Of a stretch of 64,000 bases of DNA, positions 1 through 8,555 are shown piece by piece. Each line of letters opens with the position of its first letter. Within the stretch, counting starts at the first letter, position 1. The position numbers and the translations under genes were made by a program. The notes beneath the pieces are model-generated. The model saw nothing but the letters and a program-made list of their open reading frames with translations. It was not told where the DNA came from and searched no databases. This DNA comes from Variovorax sp. PBL-E5 (GTDB lineage: Bacteria > Pseudomonadota > Gammaproteobacteria > Burkholderiales > Burkholderiaceae_C). The stretch is taken from assembly GCF_901827185.1 (NCBI RefSeq), contig NZ_LR594672.1:496001-560000 (forward strand). Direction: 5' to 3'.

Positions 1-525
1 GGCGATAGCGAGCGGGGCCTCACCCAGCGCCGCGCGCATGAGCTTCAGCTTTTCGACGTCTGCCGCCTTGCCGGTCGCCTCCCCGCTCGTGGTTGGAATC
101 ATGCCGAACTCAACCGCGCGCTGCGCAGCCAGGCCCGGGTTGGGCTCCGCCGCCTGGTACTTGAACGCCACCCCTCCAAAAAACGCGTGCCCAGGATACT
201 TGCGTAGCTCGGCGGCAATCGGAAGGCCCAGCGCGTCGTCCTCCGTCGTATTCACGCGCGCATTGTCAGCCTAGGTCATGTCCAGCCCGGCTGCGACATT
301 GCGCCTAATGGCCTCTACGGCCGGCAGGGTCAGATAATTGATGCCGACCTGCTTGGTCGGCCAGGCAGCCTTGATTTCAAGCGCAGCGGGCTCGAGCAAC
401 GAATCTCGCCCGTCCATCGAGATGAGCCACACCCCGTCGCACCCGGCGTCAAAGGCAACCGCGGCGTTGTGGAAGGCACGGGCCTTTTCAGCAAAGTGGA
501 TGACTGGCAGGACAATTGGGCGCAT
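1..525 (-). pseudogene. TIM-barrel (BtpA-like) protein gene, interrupted by amber codon and cut by window edge
   Basis: From ATG at 525 the frame gives 84 residues ending in a TAG at 273-271. Past that TAG the same frame stays open to base 1 and reads like the rest of one protein: ADNARVN follows at once, then a TTSGEATG motif and a PLAIA segment typical of phosphate-binding TIM barrels. The residue lost at the TAG is plausibly Trp (TGG to TAG). BtpA-like membership is my reading of the overall pattern and is not certain. It is the last of three genes in one direction, 58 bases after the Cys-rich gene. It could be a pseudogene, a sequencing error or an amber read-through gene. TAG is an ordinary stop elsewhere in the window. 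Confidence 0.55.
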
Positions 526-583
526 GGTGCTCCTGGGGGCTATGACTCGGAAATCGAAGTTTGAAGGCGGGCTGGCCCGGGGC

Positions 584-1084
584 CTAGTCCTCGTTGGAGG
601 CACGTAGGCGGTCGACGAAGCTCGGTTGCGTGTCCCGCGGCCGCAGCTGCTCATGGTCTTCGCAGTACCAATGGGAAACCTTGTTGGCATCGACGCCGTA
701 GCTGTAATCAGTTGGCGTTGAGCATACGGTGCACGAGGTCGCCGGAAGGAACGCCTTGCCCTTGAACATCCCGCAGTGCTTGCAGAACCCTGCACCGTTC
801 GTGTACCCCCGGCGCTCGAACTCGTGGCCCGGACAAGCTTGATAGCGCTCGAACTTGGCAAATGCGTTTCGCTCCGCGTCCTCTACGTTGGAGCCTTCTC
901 CTCGGATGAACGTCTCGGGGAACGCTTCGAAGTAGGCTGTGATGTATGGCTCGCCGCCGTCTCGGCGCAAGACCAGTCCCTTTGTCCCCCATTGGACGTA
1001 GCAATCTGCGGGCCAGGCACAGACCGGCGTATGGCCCGCATGAGCGTGGTGGCCCGGGCGGCAGTGGGCCGCGACGTTGGCCAT
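584..1084 (-). CDS. hypothetical Cys/His-rich protein
   Basis: A 166-residue protein of unknown function. The N-terminus has several His and Cys residues. The C-terminal half holds CxxC pairs (CKHC, CTVC) and a late C-E-D-H, suggesting one or two zinc ribbons. No signal peptide or membrane segment is visible. The start is well supported: a GGGAGGCG ribosome site lies six bases ahead of ATG, inside the end of the upstream gene, and only three bases separate the two genes, so they are translationally coupled. I do not recognise the family. Confidence 0.8.
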   Translation of the reverse strand: MANVAAHCRPGHHAHAGHTPVCAWPADCYVQWGTKGLVLRRDGGEPYITAYFEAFPETFIRGEGSNVEDAERNAFAKFERYQACPGHEFERRGYTNGAGFCKHCGMFKGKAFLPATSCTVCSTPTDYSYGVDANKVSHWYCEDHEQLRPRDTQPSFVDRLRASNED

Positions 1085-1087
1085 GGC

Positions 1088-1894
1088 TCACGCCTCCCAC
1101 GGTGGCGGAAAGTCGCACAAGGTGCCGTCGACCTGCGTGTACGAGTAGGCCCAATGCCCGGCTCCAGACCGGTCGTCGAACTGATATTGGTAGACAAGGT
1201 GATGCTCCGGCGAGCCCACCCCTATGCGGATGCCCCGGTCGACACTGGGCCGCTCGGGCAATGCACCCTTGAAATCGGGCGTCCGCCCCGCAACCGAGCG
1301 GGGACGGATGACCTCGTAGCCCTGCCGGCCGGCCGCCGAGGACACGAACCACCGGCTGGCAAGCCGAGCTGCCATCAGCTGGCGCTCCGCCGCGAGTTGG
1401 AGGAGGATGGACTTGGCAACAGGGCGCTCGCTCTCGCCGAGGAGAGCGACCTTGCCGCCCCCTTCAGCGGCTACCGCGAAATCCTCAGCTGACTCTAGAA
1501 GGCTCTCGTAGGCGGCGCGGTCGAACTCGAACGACACTTCCCGCGGCTCCCCCTCGACGAAGCCCCTGCTGCGCAGGTAGTCGAAGTAAGCCTGCGAGAA
1601 CGTCCAGGAGACCGCGCCCGTCCTTCTACGGACATGAACCGGCTCGAAGACGCCGGCGCACTCAGGCACACCGCACTCACAGTTCAGGAGGAAGAGTTGC
1701 GCCCCGCGCAGTCGACCTGCCAGTAGGATGTTTCCGTCAAGGCGGGGACCGTCGGTGGTCTCATCCTTCGTGGAGGCGAAGGGCTTGCCGTCGACGATGA
1801 GCGTGAGGTGCACCAGCTGGTTGGGTTGGACCGGCTCGCAGACGAAGGGGCGGCTCAGCTCGCCGAGTTCGCAATGGATTTCGAGGGTGTTCAT
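1088..1894 (-). CDS. hypothetical protein, first gene of a three-gene run
   Basis: A 268-residue soluble protein of unknown function. It starts MNTLEIHCELGEL and contains a CECGVPEC cluster around residues 70-80 that could bind a metal. The middle is rich in acidic residues and the C-terminus is aromatic. No signal peptide or membrane span is seen. It is followed three bases later by the Cys-rich gene. Its promoter should lie in the AT-rich stretch 1895-2071, shared with the divergent gene at 2072. Confidence 0.8.
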   Translation of the reverse strand: MNTLEIHCELGELSRPFVCEPVQPNQLVHLTLIVDGKPFASTKDETTDGPRLDGNILLAGRLRGAQLFLLNCECGVPECAGVFEPVHVRRRTGAVSWTFSQAYFDYLRSRGFVEGEPREVSFEFDRAAYESLLESAEDFAVAAEGGGKVALLGESERPVAKSILLQLAAERQLMAARLASRWFVSSAAGRQGYEVIRPRSVAGRTPDFKGALPERPSVDRGIRIGVGSPEHHLVYQYQFDDRSGAGHWAYSYTQVDGTLCDFPPPWEA

Positions 1895-2071
1895 AGTTTG
1901 AGGCCAACACGCTTCTCAGCGGAAGCTTTGTATATGGACTGCGCTTATCGCGGCGCCGGACTCGAAGCACGAAGCCGCCGCCTAAAGCGCATTGTCGTAT
2001 GATACATTTTAGCATCTCAAAAGTGCGCCGATGCGTTTTAGTTTTAGCTGATTTGGCGAAAGGAGCGGGGG
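1895..2071. promoter_or_regulatory. divergent intergenic promoter region
   Basis: This AT-rich stretch lies between divergent hypothetical genes. It carries a TATGATACATTTTAG segment near 1996-2010 and a GCGTTTTAGTTTTAG segment near 2032-2046. TTTTAG strings of this kind recur in promoter regions across the window. I cannot fix the -35 and -10 boxes with confidence. Confidence 0.4.
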
Positions 2072-2338
2072 ATGACTGGAGCGGTCAAGAAATACGAGTT
2101 CGCAGACCTTGCGGGGTGCGTCTTGCAGCGCGAAAGCCGAAAAACCGGACACCTTGTGGGTCTGTACTCCGCCGCCCAGGCCGACCTGGATGAAAGCGGA
2201 GGTCCCTGGGCAACGATTTGCGAAGCACATGGCCACGTCGTCAACCATCCGACACTCGCCCTGGCCAAGGCACATCTTGGCGACCCCACGGGCTGGTGCG
2301 AGACCTGCATGGAGGAAGAGGAGGCGCGCGGCAGGTAG
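2072..2338 (+). CDS. hypothetical small protein
   Basis: An 88-residue protein beginning MTGAVKKYEFADLAG, with Cys at a CETC pair near the C-terminus and a run of acidic residues (MEEEEARG). A strong AAAGGAG ribosome site sits six bases before the ATG. There is no recognisable domain. The gene stands alone, 61 bases ahead of the next plus-strand gene, and may be co-transcribed with it. Confidence 0.7.
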   Translation: MTGAVKKYEFADLAGCVLQRESRKTGHLVGLYSAAQADLDESGGPWATICEAHGHVVNHPTLALAKAHLGDPTGWCETCMEEEEARGR

Positions 2339-2399
2339 GGGGCGCTCGCGGGCATTGCCCTCGTCGCTAGACGTCGTTAGGACCACTTGAGCACACGAC

Positions 2400-3011
2400 A
2401 TGGCAGACATTTTTGGACTGGGGATGAAGACCATCCCCCAATCGCGCATCCCGCGGCTGCGTCGCGTATTTGACGAGCGCCTCGCGCGCATTCCGCTGAT
2501 GCGGCACCCAGGGTTTCACTTCGACCTAGAACAAGAGGGCTACAAGGAATACGTGTTTGGTGGGCGCTACGCCTACTCGTCAGAATTCGGAGCGATTTGC
2601 CACGACCTGGCCCACGCAGTCGAGTTCGGCCCGGACAGGTTCGATGAACGCTGCAACCCCTGGGGCGGCTTCACCTTCAACCTGGGCAAAATCGAAATTG
2701 CGGGACGCGAGTACGAACACCCTGTCACCGGCCAGGCTACGGAGCGCGAGTGCCGCACCTATGGCATCCAAGCGCGCCTAGCCGACGCCTTCGGCATGAA
2801 GCTCAACTTCGAGGCCCATGCAGCTTACTGCGCTCACCTCTGCCGGCATATGCCCGACTGGGTCGCGTACAGCGGCAAAGAGGCTCAGCTGTTGCAGCTC
2901 ATTGGTGAAAGCCGCGACATGTTCTCCCAAGCTGAAATCTTTCAGCGCCTGGAGGGCTGGTTCGACCTCACAGAACGGCGCCTCAAAGCGGAGCATACCG
3001 AGGACCTCTAA
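2400..3011 (+). CDS. hypothetical protein with HDLAHAVE motif
   Basis: A 203-residue soluble protein of unknown function. Around residues 63-71 it has CHDLAHAVEFG, which resembles metal-binding HD or HxxxH motifs, and further His residues follow (EAHAAYCAHLCRH near 140). A metal-dependent hydrolase fold is possible but I cannot name a family. No signal peptide is seen. A strong terminator follows 29 bases after the stop. Confidence 0.75.
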   Translation: MADIFGLGMKTIPQSRIPRLRRVFDERLARIPLMRHPGFHFDLEQEGYKEYVFGGRYAYSSEFGAICHDLAHAVEFGPDRFDERCNPWGGFTFNLGKIEIAGREYEHPVTGQATERECRTYGIQARLADAFGMKLNFEAHAAYCAHLCRHMPDWVAYSGKEAQLLQLIGESRDMFSQAEIFQRLEGWFDLTERRLKAEHTEDL

Positions 3012-3039
3012 CGGCCACCTTAGCCTAAACAAACCATTC

Positions 3040-3078
3040 CGCCCCGACCGCCACAGCGCCGTCGGGGCGCCTTTTCTT
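3040..3078 (+). terminator. intrinsic terminator
   Basis: Nine-base arms CGCCCCGAC and GTCGGGGCG, separated by 12 bases, are followed by CCTTTTCTT. It closes the gene ending at 3011. Confidence 0.85.
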
Positions 3079-3105
3079 GGCGGTGGACTGCCTCAGTCCG
3101 AGGAG

Positions 3106-3136
3106 CAAAGAAAAGCGGACCCAGAGAGGGTCCGCT
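3106..3136 (-). terminator. intrinsic terminator for the LemA-like gene
   Basis: On the minus strand an eight-base stem (GCGGACCC/GGGTCCGC, loop of five) is followed by TTTTCTTTG. It sits 19 bases past the LemA-like stop codon. Confidence 0.85.
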
Positions 3137-3154
3137 CGAAATCAAGCCAGAGGC

Positions 3155-3745
3155 TTATTGCTGGGAAGCGCGCAGTCGAATCGGTGCCGATTCCTTGCCG
3201 CTCTTGAAGGTTGCTTCGACACCTTCGGTGATGACAACCTTGTAGTCGTCGAGGTTGATTTTCGGGTAGCCGGCAATGCGCATCCACATACCGCGCCAAA
3301 AGGAGCCGAGCTCCTGCTGGTAAACGCGCTTCTTGTCGATGAGCGTAGTCTGGTTGACCTTGAATTCGTCGCGACCGGACTCTACAATTTGCTGAAGCTT
3401 CAGGTAGAGCTTTTCCGACACTTGCGGGTTGGTTTCGGTTATTGCCTGGAACACCGCCTTGGAGCCATCAGCGCCATAGCGGCCCTCGATGGCTGCCTTC
3501 GTCACCCGCACCAGGTCGTCGCGCATCATGTCTGTGACCTGTGCGGCCTCCAGGACCTTCTGCGAGTACGTCGCCAGGATGTTTTGGTTGTTCTGGTGCG
3601 TGGCCTTGATGCCTTGCTCCATGGTGTTGCCGGCGTTGTAGGCCGAGATGTAGCTGACACCGAAGACCGCGCCAATCAGCACGAACAGGGCGACGATTGC
3701 GATGAGGATGCCGACAGCGGCCGAGCCGTGTTGATTTTTCTTCAT
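3155..3745 (-). CDS. LemA-like membrane-anchored protein
   Basis: A 196-residue protein. A basic start (MKKNQHG) leads into a single membrane segment at about residues 11-31, then an all-helical domain with YNAG, Q-rich and DDLVRV segments like the LemA family, and a short C-terminal tail. LemA proteins are N-anchored helical bundles found beside TPM or other envelope proteins. Their function is poorly known. The upstream neighbour (44 bases away) is a bitopic membrane protein, a pairing that fits the usual LemA context. The LemA assignment is from pattern recognition. Confidence 0.7.
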   Translation of the reverse strand: MKKNQHGSAAVGILIAIVALFVLIGAVFGVSYISAYNAGNTMEQGIKATHQNNQNILATYSQKVLEAAQVTDMMRDDLVRVTKAAIEGRYGADGSKAVFQAITETNPQVSEKLYLKLQQIVESGRDEFKVNQTTLIDKKRVYQQELGSFWRGMWMRIAGYPKINLDDYKVVITEGVEATFKSGKESAPIRLRASQQ

Positions 3746-3789
3746 GGGGTGATTTCCTTGGTGATTGATGAACTGGGAGGCAGGGGCGT

Positions 3790-4920
3790 TTAGCGCCGGC
3801 TTTTAGCGTTTCGTGCGAACCGGCGCGGCATGTAGCCGCCCGACGATTCGGAGTTGTTAGCAAGCTTGATTGACGTGACGACGCTGGCGACCAGCGAGAG
3901 CACGAACAGCAGGGCAAGCAGCCACGTAGGCGGGGCGATTTCCCATTTCAGGTACTCGAAGTCGGACATTTTCTTGCGCTCGAAGCCCTTCATCGTTTGC
4001 TCTGTGAGCAAGGCGATGACGGAATCGGGCGTCACGGTCTTCAGGTCCTGGATGGCATCCTGGAGCTGCACTTTGAAGAGCTGGCTGTCGGACCAGGTCA
4101 CGACGCGGGCCCATTCGACCTCAGGGTAGCTGGGCGCGCCGATGACCACAATAATGTCGTTCTTCTTTCCGCCCAGCCATTTCTGGTGCAGGGCCTGCGC
4201 GTAGTTCGGGTCCGTGTCGGCGGTGAACACCAGGACGGCGTTCGCGTGCTTGGCCGGGCCGAGCTTCTTCAAGGCGCCTGCGAGCTTTGCATTCCATTCG
4301 GCTGCGTCCGGCACCTTTGCGCCGACGACCAGAACACGATTCGCGTAGTGGTAGTCATGGATTTCGTCCGGATAGGGAGGCAGGTGGCCGTCGAATTTCG
4401 CGTACGCGGCCTTCTCGGCGAGCGTGTTGAACAGCGACTCGGGCGCAGCCTTCACGTAGTTCACGAAGTTGTGGCTTTTCGCCACCGGGTCCCCAACGGC
4501 GGCCTTGGTGAAGCGCGGAGGGACTGTGAGCCCTTGACGGTCAACGCGGTCGATGTCGATGTCCCCCACGTTGGTGTACAGCGTGTGGTCGACGTCATGA
4601 GTGTGCTCGTAGCAAGTGGAGCAGCTCTTCGTTGTGGTGGTCCGGCCCTGGGAATCGGTGCTGGTTGAGGACGTGCAGTTGCACTCGTAACTGTGCTCGC
4701 AGGAGACACGATGGGACTCCTTGCGGAGCACTTCACCGTTGAGCAACTCGACATCGTGCGTCTGGGCATAGCGTCCGCCGGCCCATCCGAGGATGACGAT
4801 GGCGGCGCCGACGGCCAGATTGATGGCAATTTCCCGCACGGTCAGCTCATGCTTCCAAATTGCCTTCGCGATGAAGGGCCAGAGGAGCGGCACGACCAGC
4901 AGGAGGGCTAGTGTTTCCAA
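3790..4920 (-). CDS. membrane protein with Cys-rich extracytoplasmic segment, TTG start
   Basis: A 376-residue protein if translation starts at TTG 4920. That start has AAGGAA six bases upstream. The only ATG in frame before it (4974) lies upstream of the CTATAC promoter element at 4950-4955, so it cannot be on the same transcript. Two hydrophobic segments follow at the N-terminus (about 3-18 and 30-48). A Ser/Thr/Cys-rich stretch comes next (CEHSYECNCTSS), then a globular domain with a VLVFTAD and IIVVIGAP core reminiscent of TPM-type domains. A C-terminal membrane span precedes a basic tail. It sits ahead of the LemA-like gene and they probably act together at the membrane. Confidence 0.75.
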   Translation of the reverse strand: METLALLLVVPLLWPFIAKAIWKHELTVREIAINLAVGAAIVILGWAGGRYAQTHDVELLNGEVLRKESHRVSCEHSYECNCTSSTSTDSQGRTTTTKSCSTCYEHTHDVDHTLYTNVGDIDIDRVDRQGLTVPPRFTKAAVGDPVAKSHNFVNYVKAAPESLFNTLAEKAAYAKFDGHLPPYPDEIHDYHYANRVLVVGAKVPDAAEWNAKLAGALKKLGPAKHANAVLVFTADTDPNYAQALHQKWLGGKKNDIIVVIGAPSYPEVEWARVVTWSDSQLFKVQLQDAIQDLKTVTPDSVIALLTEQTMKGFERKKMSDFEYLKWEIAPPTWLLALLFVLSLVASVVTSIKLANNSESSGGYMPRRFARNAKSRR

Positions 4921-4936
4921 AATTGGTTCCTTGTGA

Positions 4937-4955
4937 GTTGTCCTAGGCCGTATAG
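4937..4955 (-). promoter_or_regulatory. CTANAC-N5-AGGACAAC promoter module
   Basis: Minus strand: CTATAC, five bases, then AGGACAAC, ending 17 bases before the TTG start of the membrane protein gene. It is one of a window-wide set with the same geometry. No TTGACA-like -35 is visible upstream. Confidence 0.6.
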
Positions 4956-5008
4956 CGAGCAGGCCTCGGGTCATCTAGAGAGTCGGGCGCGCCACTGCGC
5001 AAGCGCCC

Positions 5009-5036
5009 ATAAGGAAGCCCGCGGTGAGCGGGCTTC
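5009..5036 (-). terminator. intrinsic terminator
   Basis: A GAAGCCCGC/GCGGGCTTC nine-base stem with a GGTGA loop (plus strand) lies 19 bases after the stop of the gene at 5055. The minus-strand T-run is short (CTTATG). Confidence 0.6.
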
Positions 5037-5054
5037 GAAGGGAATGAGGGGAGC

Positions 5055-5399
5055 TCAGTCGGCCTGCTGTTTGGCCGCGGCCTCGACAGCGGTCACGAGG
5101 GCCTTGGCGGCCGAGACGGAGTTGAGGTTGATGCCTTCACAGGCCAGCGCCAGGAGGAGGGCCTCCATGCCGGCGACGATGCCACTGGCCACCCGGTCTT
5201 CAGCATGCGCGGCGAAGGGGTGCTTCGCGCCCTGGCTCAACACCTTGTGTTGCTCCAGGGTGGAGAGCTTCACCCACGCTTCCACAGGCATTGCGCCGTG
5301 GTTGCCAACAAGCTCCTTGCTGAGGCCGGAGCGCACGATGCGGCCGGCGCCGTCGAGGGTAGTTTCGATTTCGATGTCGAAGGGGAGGGCGTATTTCAT
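5055..5399 (-). CDS. hypothetical small protein
   Basis: A 114-residue soluble protein. It has a charged first half (FDIEIETTLDGAGRIVRSG) and an Ala/Leu-rich helical second half (ALLLALACEGINLNSVSAAKALV). No family is recognised. It is monocistronic: a promoter module lies 16 bases upstream and a terminator downstream. Confidence 0.75.
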   Translation of the reverse strand: MKYALPFDIEIETTLDGAGRIVRSGLSKELVGNHGAMPVEAWVKLSTLEQHKVLSQGAKHPFAAHAEDRVASGIVAGMEALLLALACEGINLNSVSAAKALVTAVEAAAKQQAD

Positions 5400-5414
5400 G
5401 ATGTCCTAGGTGGT

Positions 5415-5430
5415 TTTGTCCTTCGTCTAG
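5415..5430 (-). promoter_or_regulatory. CTANAC-type promoter module (short spacer)
   Basis: Minus strand: CTAGAC, two bases, AGGACAAA. A second AGGACAT copy follows just before the ATG at 5399. It is a variant of the recurrent module with a shorter spacer. Confidence 0.5.
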
Positions 5431-5452
5431 CAAACGCCGGGTGACGCAGGGT

Positions 5453-5983
5453 TTAGAACGAATGGCCGACGAAGTCGGCAACTTCGAGCAGGCAGCTTTG
5501 CTCCCAGTCGTCGAAAAGGCCGTCCAGTTCGAGGACGTCAAGGTCGGTGTTCAGGTGCCAAAGGTCGCCGAGCAGCACCTCGCGGGACCAAAATCGAGCT
5601 GGTGGCTGAGGGAAAGCGCCAGACCTGTCAGCTAGGCAGGCAGTCACCTCCCAGTCTGAGGCGAGTTGTGTCCGAAACCTCAGGTCAAGGCGAAACTCCG
5701 GGGCGGGAAGGGGAGCGGCCCTGTTGTACACGGGCTTCTTGCCGAGGAGGGCAATGGAGCAGCAGGCGTCACAGCCGTCGGCACGCTGAGCTACGGTATG
5801 GCCCGTCTCGAGCGCCTGCCAGCGCACGCCCGCGGCATCAAGGCTGTGGCACAGCAGGTTGCCAAGTCGCTCGAGCGTCTCGCGAACAGCCGCGGTTCGA
5901 CATAGGCGCGCGAGCTCCTTCAGAGGGTCGAGGTCAGCAGGGGCCGTCGCCATCCCCAGGCGATTTTCGTTCCTTCCGCGCAT
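5453..5983 (-). CDS. hypothetical protein
   Basis: A 176-residue protein if it starts at ATG 5983, two bases after the stop of the upstream secreted-protein gene (translational coupling). A later ATG at 5953 gives 166 residues. Neither has a convincing ribosome site. It holds CDACCS near the middle and an acidic C-terminus with many Asp and Leu residues. No domain or signal peptide is recognised. Confidence 0.65.
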   Translation of the reverse strand: MRGRNENRLGMATAPADLDPLKELARLCRTAAVRETLERLGNLLCHSLDAAGVRWQALETGHTVAQRADGCDACCSIALLGKKPVYNRAAPLPAPEFRLDLRFRTQLASDWEVTACLADRSGAFPQPPARFWSREVLLGDLWHLNTDLDVLELDGLFDDWEQSCLLEVADFVGHSF

Positions 5984-5985
5984 CA

Positions 5986-6951
5986 CTACTTGGTGAAACT
6001 CACCTCGATGTCCGCGTTGAGGCTGTAGTTGTTTGCAGCCGGGTCGGCGCCGCCAACACGTAGCGTCGAGCGGTAGGTTCCAGCCGGCTGCCACTGGCTC
6101 ACCTCCACGGTGAAGGACAGTTCGCAGGTTTGGCCACCGGCAACGCCGATTTGGCAGGTCGAGCTGAGGTTTTTGATTTGCCCCTGTGAGCCGTCCTGGA
6201 AGAAGCCAACGCTGTAGACCTGGTAGTTGTTCGTACCGCTGTTGTGGAGCTTCACCTTCCTCGTTAGAACGGTTCCTGCGGGCAAGTAACCCAGGGCGCC
6301 ACCTTGGTCGAAAGCCAACATGACCGGGCGCGCCGGCGCAGTCACCTGCCCGGTCAGCATCGCCAACGTCTTGTGGCCTGCTGCAGCGGGGTCACCGCAA
6401 GCTCCAGCCGCGCAGGCCTCGAACTGCCATTGAAAGAAGAAGCTTTCTGCGTCCTGGTAGGTCCCTGCCGCACCGGCTCCGGGCGCGAACTGGAGGAGCA
6501 GCTTGCAGGTGGCGCCGACGGCGAGCGTCCCGCCGACAGCGGGACACCCGGACTCGACCTGTGACGAGAAGGGATAGGCAAGCACGCCGACCGGCAGGTA
6601 ATTCAGCTGTAGCGTCTTCCCGGTCGTGTTCTGGAACGTCGCGACCAGCGAATCCGTTCGATGAAGCTCGGCTTGTAGGGCACGCGCCACGGTCAGCGTC
6701 GGGGTGTCGCTCCAAGGACCCGCTGCGTCTGGCGCAGGGGCAGCTTCCGTCGGGCTGCCGGGAGCGGGGGAGGGATTGGACGTTTGGGGCTGCGCCGGTC
6801 GCGCGCCGGGCGGGAGCATTGAGCCAGGGAAGGCGGCGCTGCCGAGAACGGTCAGGTCCCTCATCGGCATGACACCGCCGGCGGCTGCGCTGTGGGTGGC
6901 CATCAACAGGCTGGCGGCGGTGGCCAGGGCCTGGGGGAGTCGTTTGAGCAT
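5986..6951 (-). CDS. secreted protein with repeated Ig-like/choice-of-anchor-type segments
   Basis: A 321-residue exported protein. The N-terminus (MLKRLPQALATAASLLMA, then an AAAGG region) is a signal peptide. A Pro/Ala-rich linker follows at about 50-75, then two beta-rich domains with paired Cys residues (SGC/TCK, CAAGACGD, TCQ/TCE) in a style typical of ASH-like or choice-of-anchor surface modules. The start is the ATG nearest the signal peptide; longer frames upstream do not look like protein. It is probably periplasmic or on the surface. The family is uncertain. Confidence 0.75.
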   Translation of the reverse strand: MLKRLPQALATAASLLMATHSAAAGGVMPMRDLTVLGSAAFPGSMLPPGARPAQPQTSNPSPAPGSPTEAAPAPDAAGPWSDTPTLTVARALQAELHRTDSLVATFQNTTGKTLQLNYLPVGVLAYPFSSQVESGCPAVGGTLAVGATCKLLLQFAPGAGAAGTYQDAESFFFQWQFEACAAGACGDPAAAGHKTLAMLTGQVTAPARPVMLAFDQGGALGYLPAGTVLTRKVKLHNSGTNNYQVYSVGFFQDGSQGQIKNLSSTCQIGVAGGQTCELSFTVEVSQWQPAGTYRSTLRVGGADPAANNYSLNADIEVSFTK

Positions 6952-7125
6952 ATGGTTCTCTGGGTCGGCAAAGTCGTGGCTTCTGCCCTGAACGCCAGGT
7001 GCCTGCCAGCTCAACGGTGCTGGGCCACGTGACACATGTAGCCCCGTGTTTTGTATGCCGACCGGGCTAAGCCGCGCTTCGGATGGCGCCGCGGGGCGCG
7101 GGGCGGCCGCCGACCTGGTCGCTAT

Positions 7126-7443
7126 ATGGCACATTCGATATCTGCATGGAGCCCCTACGTGCTTACAGCCGTTCCCACCTACTTTCGCCATACCGATGGC
7201 GGCATCTACGCTCTCACGTGCTTCGGCAAGCACACCGAGGATGCAAGCAACGTCGTGGTCTACCGCCACGTCTGGCCTTTCGAGCCCGACACCTGGGTTC
7301 GTCCGGCGTCGGAATGGCTGTCGCGCTTCAAGCACATCCCGGAAGCCGAGGTCATCAAGGCGCTAAAAGGCGACCGCGAAGCTGCGCAGGCCGCCATCAC
7401 CGCAGCCAAGGCCAAGCGCAGGGCCGCTGCCGCATCCCAATAG
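7126..7443 (+). CDS. DUF1653-domain protein
   Basis: A 105-residue protein. Residues 15-65 match the DUF1653 pattern: YFRHTDGG, then VVVYRHVW and a WVRP ending. DUF1653 proteins are small cytoplasmic proteins of unknown role. A Lys/Ala-rich helical tail follows. I chose ATG 7126 because the preceding frame is Arg-rich and not protein-like. Confidence 0.75.
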   Translation: MAHSISAWSPYVLTAVPTYFRHTDGGIYALTCFGKHTEDASNVVVYRHVWPFEPDTWVRPASEWLSRFKHIPEAEVIKALKGDREAAQAAITAAKAKRRAAAASQ

Positions 7444-7465
7444 ACAAGAGCCAGTGCGTCATTCA

Positions 7466-7493
7466 CCCCCGCCTAGAGCGGGGGTTTTCGTTT
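7466..7493 (+). terminator. intrinsic terminator
   Basis: A seven-base CCCCCGC/GCGGGGG stem with a CTAGA loop is followed by TTTTCGTTT, closing the DUF1653 gene. Confidence 0.9.
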
Positions 7494-7526
7494 CTCCGGC
7501 ACCGCTCCGGGCTCGAGCACGGGAGC

Positions 7527-7558
7527 CAAAGAAAAGCACCCCGGCAAAGCAGGGTGCT
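7527..7558 (-). terminator. intrinsic terminator
   Basis: Minus strand: an AGCACCC/GGGTGCT stem followed by TTTTCTTTGG, 30 bases after the stop of the gene at 7588. Confidence 0.85.
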
Positions 7559-7587
7559 AGAAGCAGCGAGCGTGCGCTCGTGAGGGC

Positions 7588-8517
7588 TTATTTCCGGTAA
7601 GCCCGCGACTGAGCCGGGCTCAGGACGTAGGCCTTTCGGTCGCCGAGGTCATCCATGTAGGCGCGGATGTAACGGTGGTTGCCGTCACACAGCAGGTAGT
7701 CGGCCGTGTCACCTTCGGTCTTGAGAACGCCTTTTCCTTTGCCGACATAGATGAGGATTGCCGGTTGGTCCAGCACCTCTTGTGGCAACTCAAGCGCGTG
7801 TTTCGAGCTCACCGCGATGAAGAGCGAACCAATCTGGTCGACATCGCGTTTGGCCTTGTCGATGCCCAGGAAAGTTCGGGCGTAGGTCGCCACGAACTCC
7901 GCATCCATGGTCACTTCCTTCGGGCGTAGCTTCTTGCTGGCAATGTCCGCAAGGATGGCGCTAACGTCGATGCGCTTGTTCATCCACACAAAAACCTCTT
8001 TCGGTGGTGCCTTGCCCTCCAGCTCCATCTGGGGGAGCCCGTCGGCAGTGAACGTCGAAAAGGCGCCGCCCGCCTGCTTGTGCGAGCGCAGGGCAGAAGC
8101 CCATGCCTTGCCTTTCTTGGACAGGTGCAGCACCTCTCCAGGCTCGATGTCCTGCTCGTTGCTCGTGAACAGGCCTTCGGCCGCCAGGTCCTGCAGGCAG
8201 GCCCAGTCGTCGTGGCCGTCGACTTCAGAGCCGTCGCGAAGGCGCGTTCCGTGGTGGGAATCGACTGCGTGCGGCCAGGAGCGAGCGCCAGCACGCTTCG
8301 GCCGGGGGCATTCGCTCTGCATCACCCGGAGGTTGCGCCGCGTGCTGCGCATGCGCGCGTCCGCGCCAACCTGAAAGCCGGCACAGTCCGTCGCAACTGC
8401 TTCCACGTAGGAGAGGGTGGACCAGTGGTCTTTGCCCCAGGCGGACGAAGGGATGATGTCGTCCTTGCTGTAGGTCTTGTCTGCAGTGGGTCGTTCGAGG
8501 AGAGCAGCTTCACTCAT
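7588..8517 (-). CDS. hypothetical protein with ParB-like DGNHRY motif
   Basis: A 309-residue protein. The C-terminal third holds LLCDGNHRYIRAY, which resembles the D-G-N-H-R signature of ParB/Srx-type nuclease or NTPase folds, and is preceded by YVGKGKGVL. The N-terminal half is charged with no clear domain. ATG 8517 is preferred over 8523 because AAGGAT then has a normal six-base spacing. A promoter module lies upstream and a terminator downstream, so it is monocistronic. A nucleotide-dependent or DNA-related role is only a guess. Confidence 0.7.
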   Translation of the reverse strand: MSEAALLERPTADKTYSKDDIIPSSAWGKDHWSTLSYVEAVATDCAGFQVGADARMRSTRRNLRVMQSECPRPKRAGARSWPHAVDSHHGTRLRDGSEVDGHDDWACLQDLAAEGLFTSNEQDIEPGEVLHLSKKGKAWASALRSHKQAGGAFSTFTADGLPQMELEGKAPPKEVFVWMNKRIDVSAILADIASKKLRPKEVTMDAEFVATYARTFLGIDKAKRDVDQIGSLFIAVSSKHALELPQEVLDQPAILIYVGKGKGVLKTEGDTADYLLCDGNHRYIRAYMDDLGDRKAYVLSPAQSRAYRK

Positions 8518-8536
8518 GTTCATATCCTTGGTAGTA

Positions 8537-8555
8537 GTTGGCCTTCACGGTGTAG
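8537..8555 (-). promoter_or_regulatory. CTANAC-N5-AGGCCAAC promoter module
   Basis: Minus strand: CTACAC, five bases, AGGCCAAC, 20 bases before the start of the gene at 7588-8517. Confidence 0.6.
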
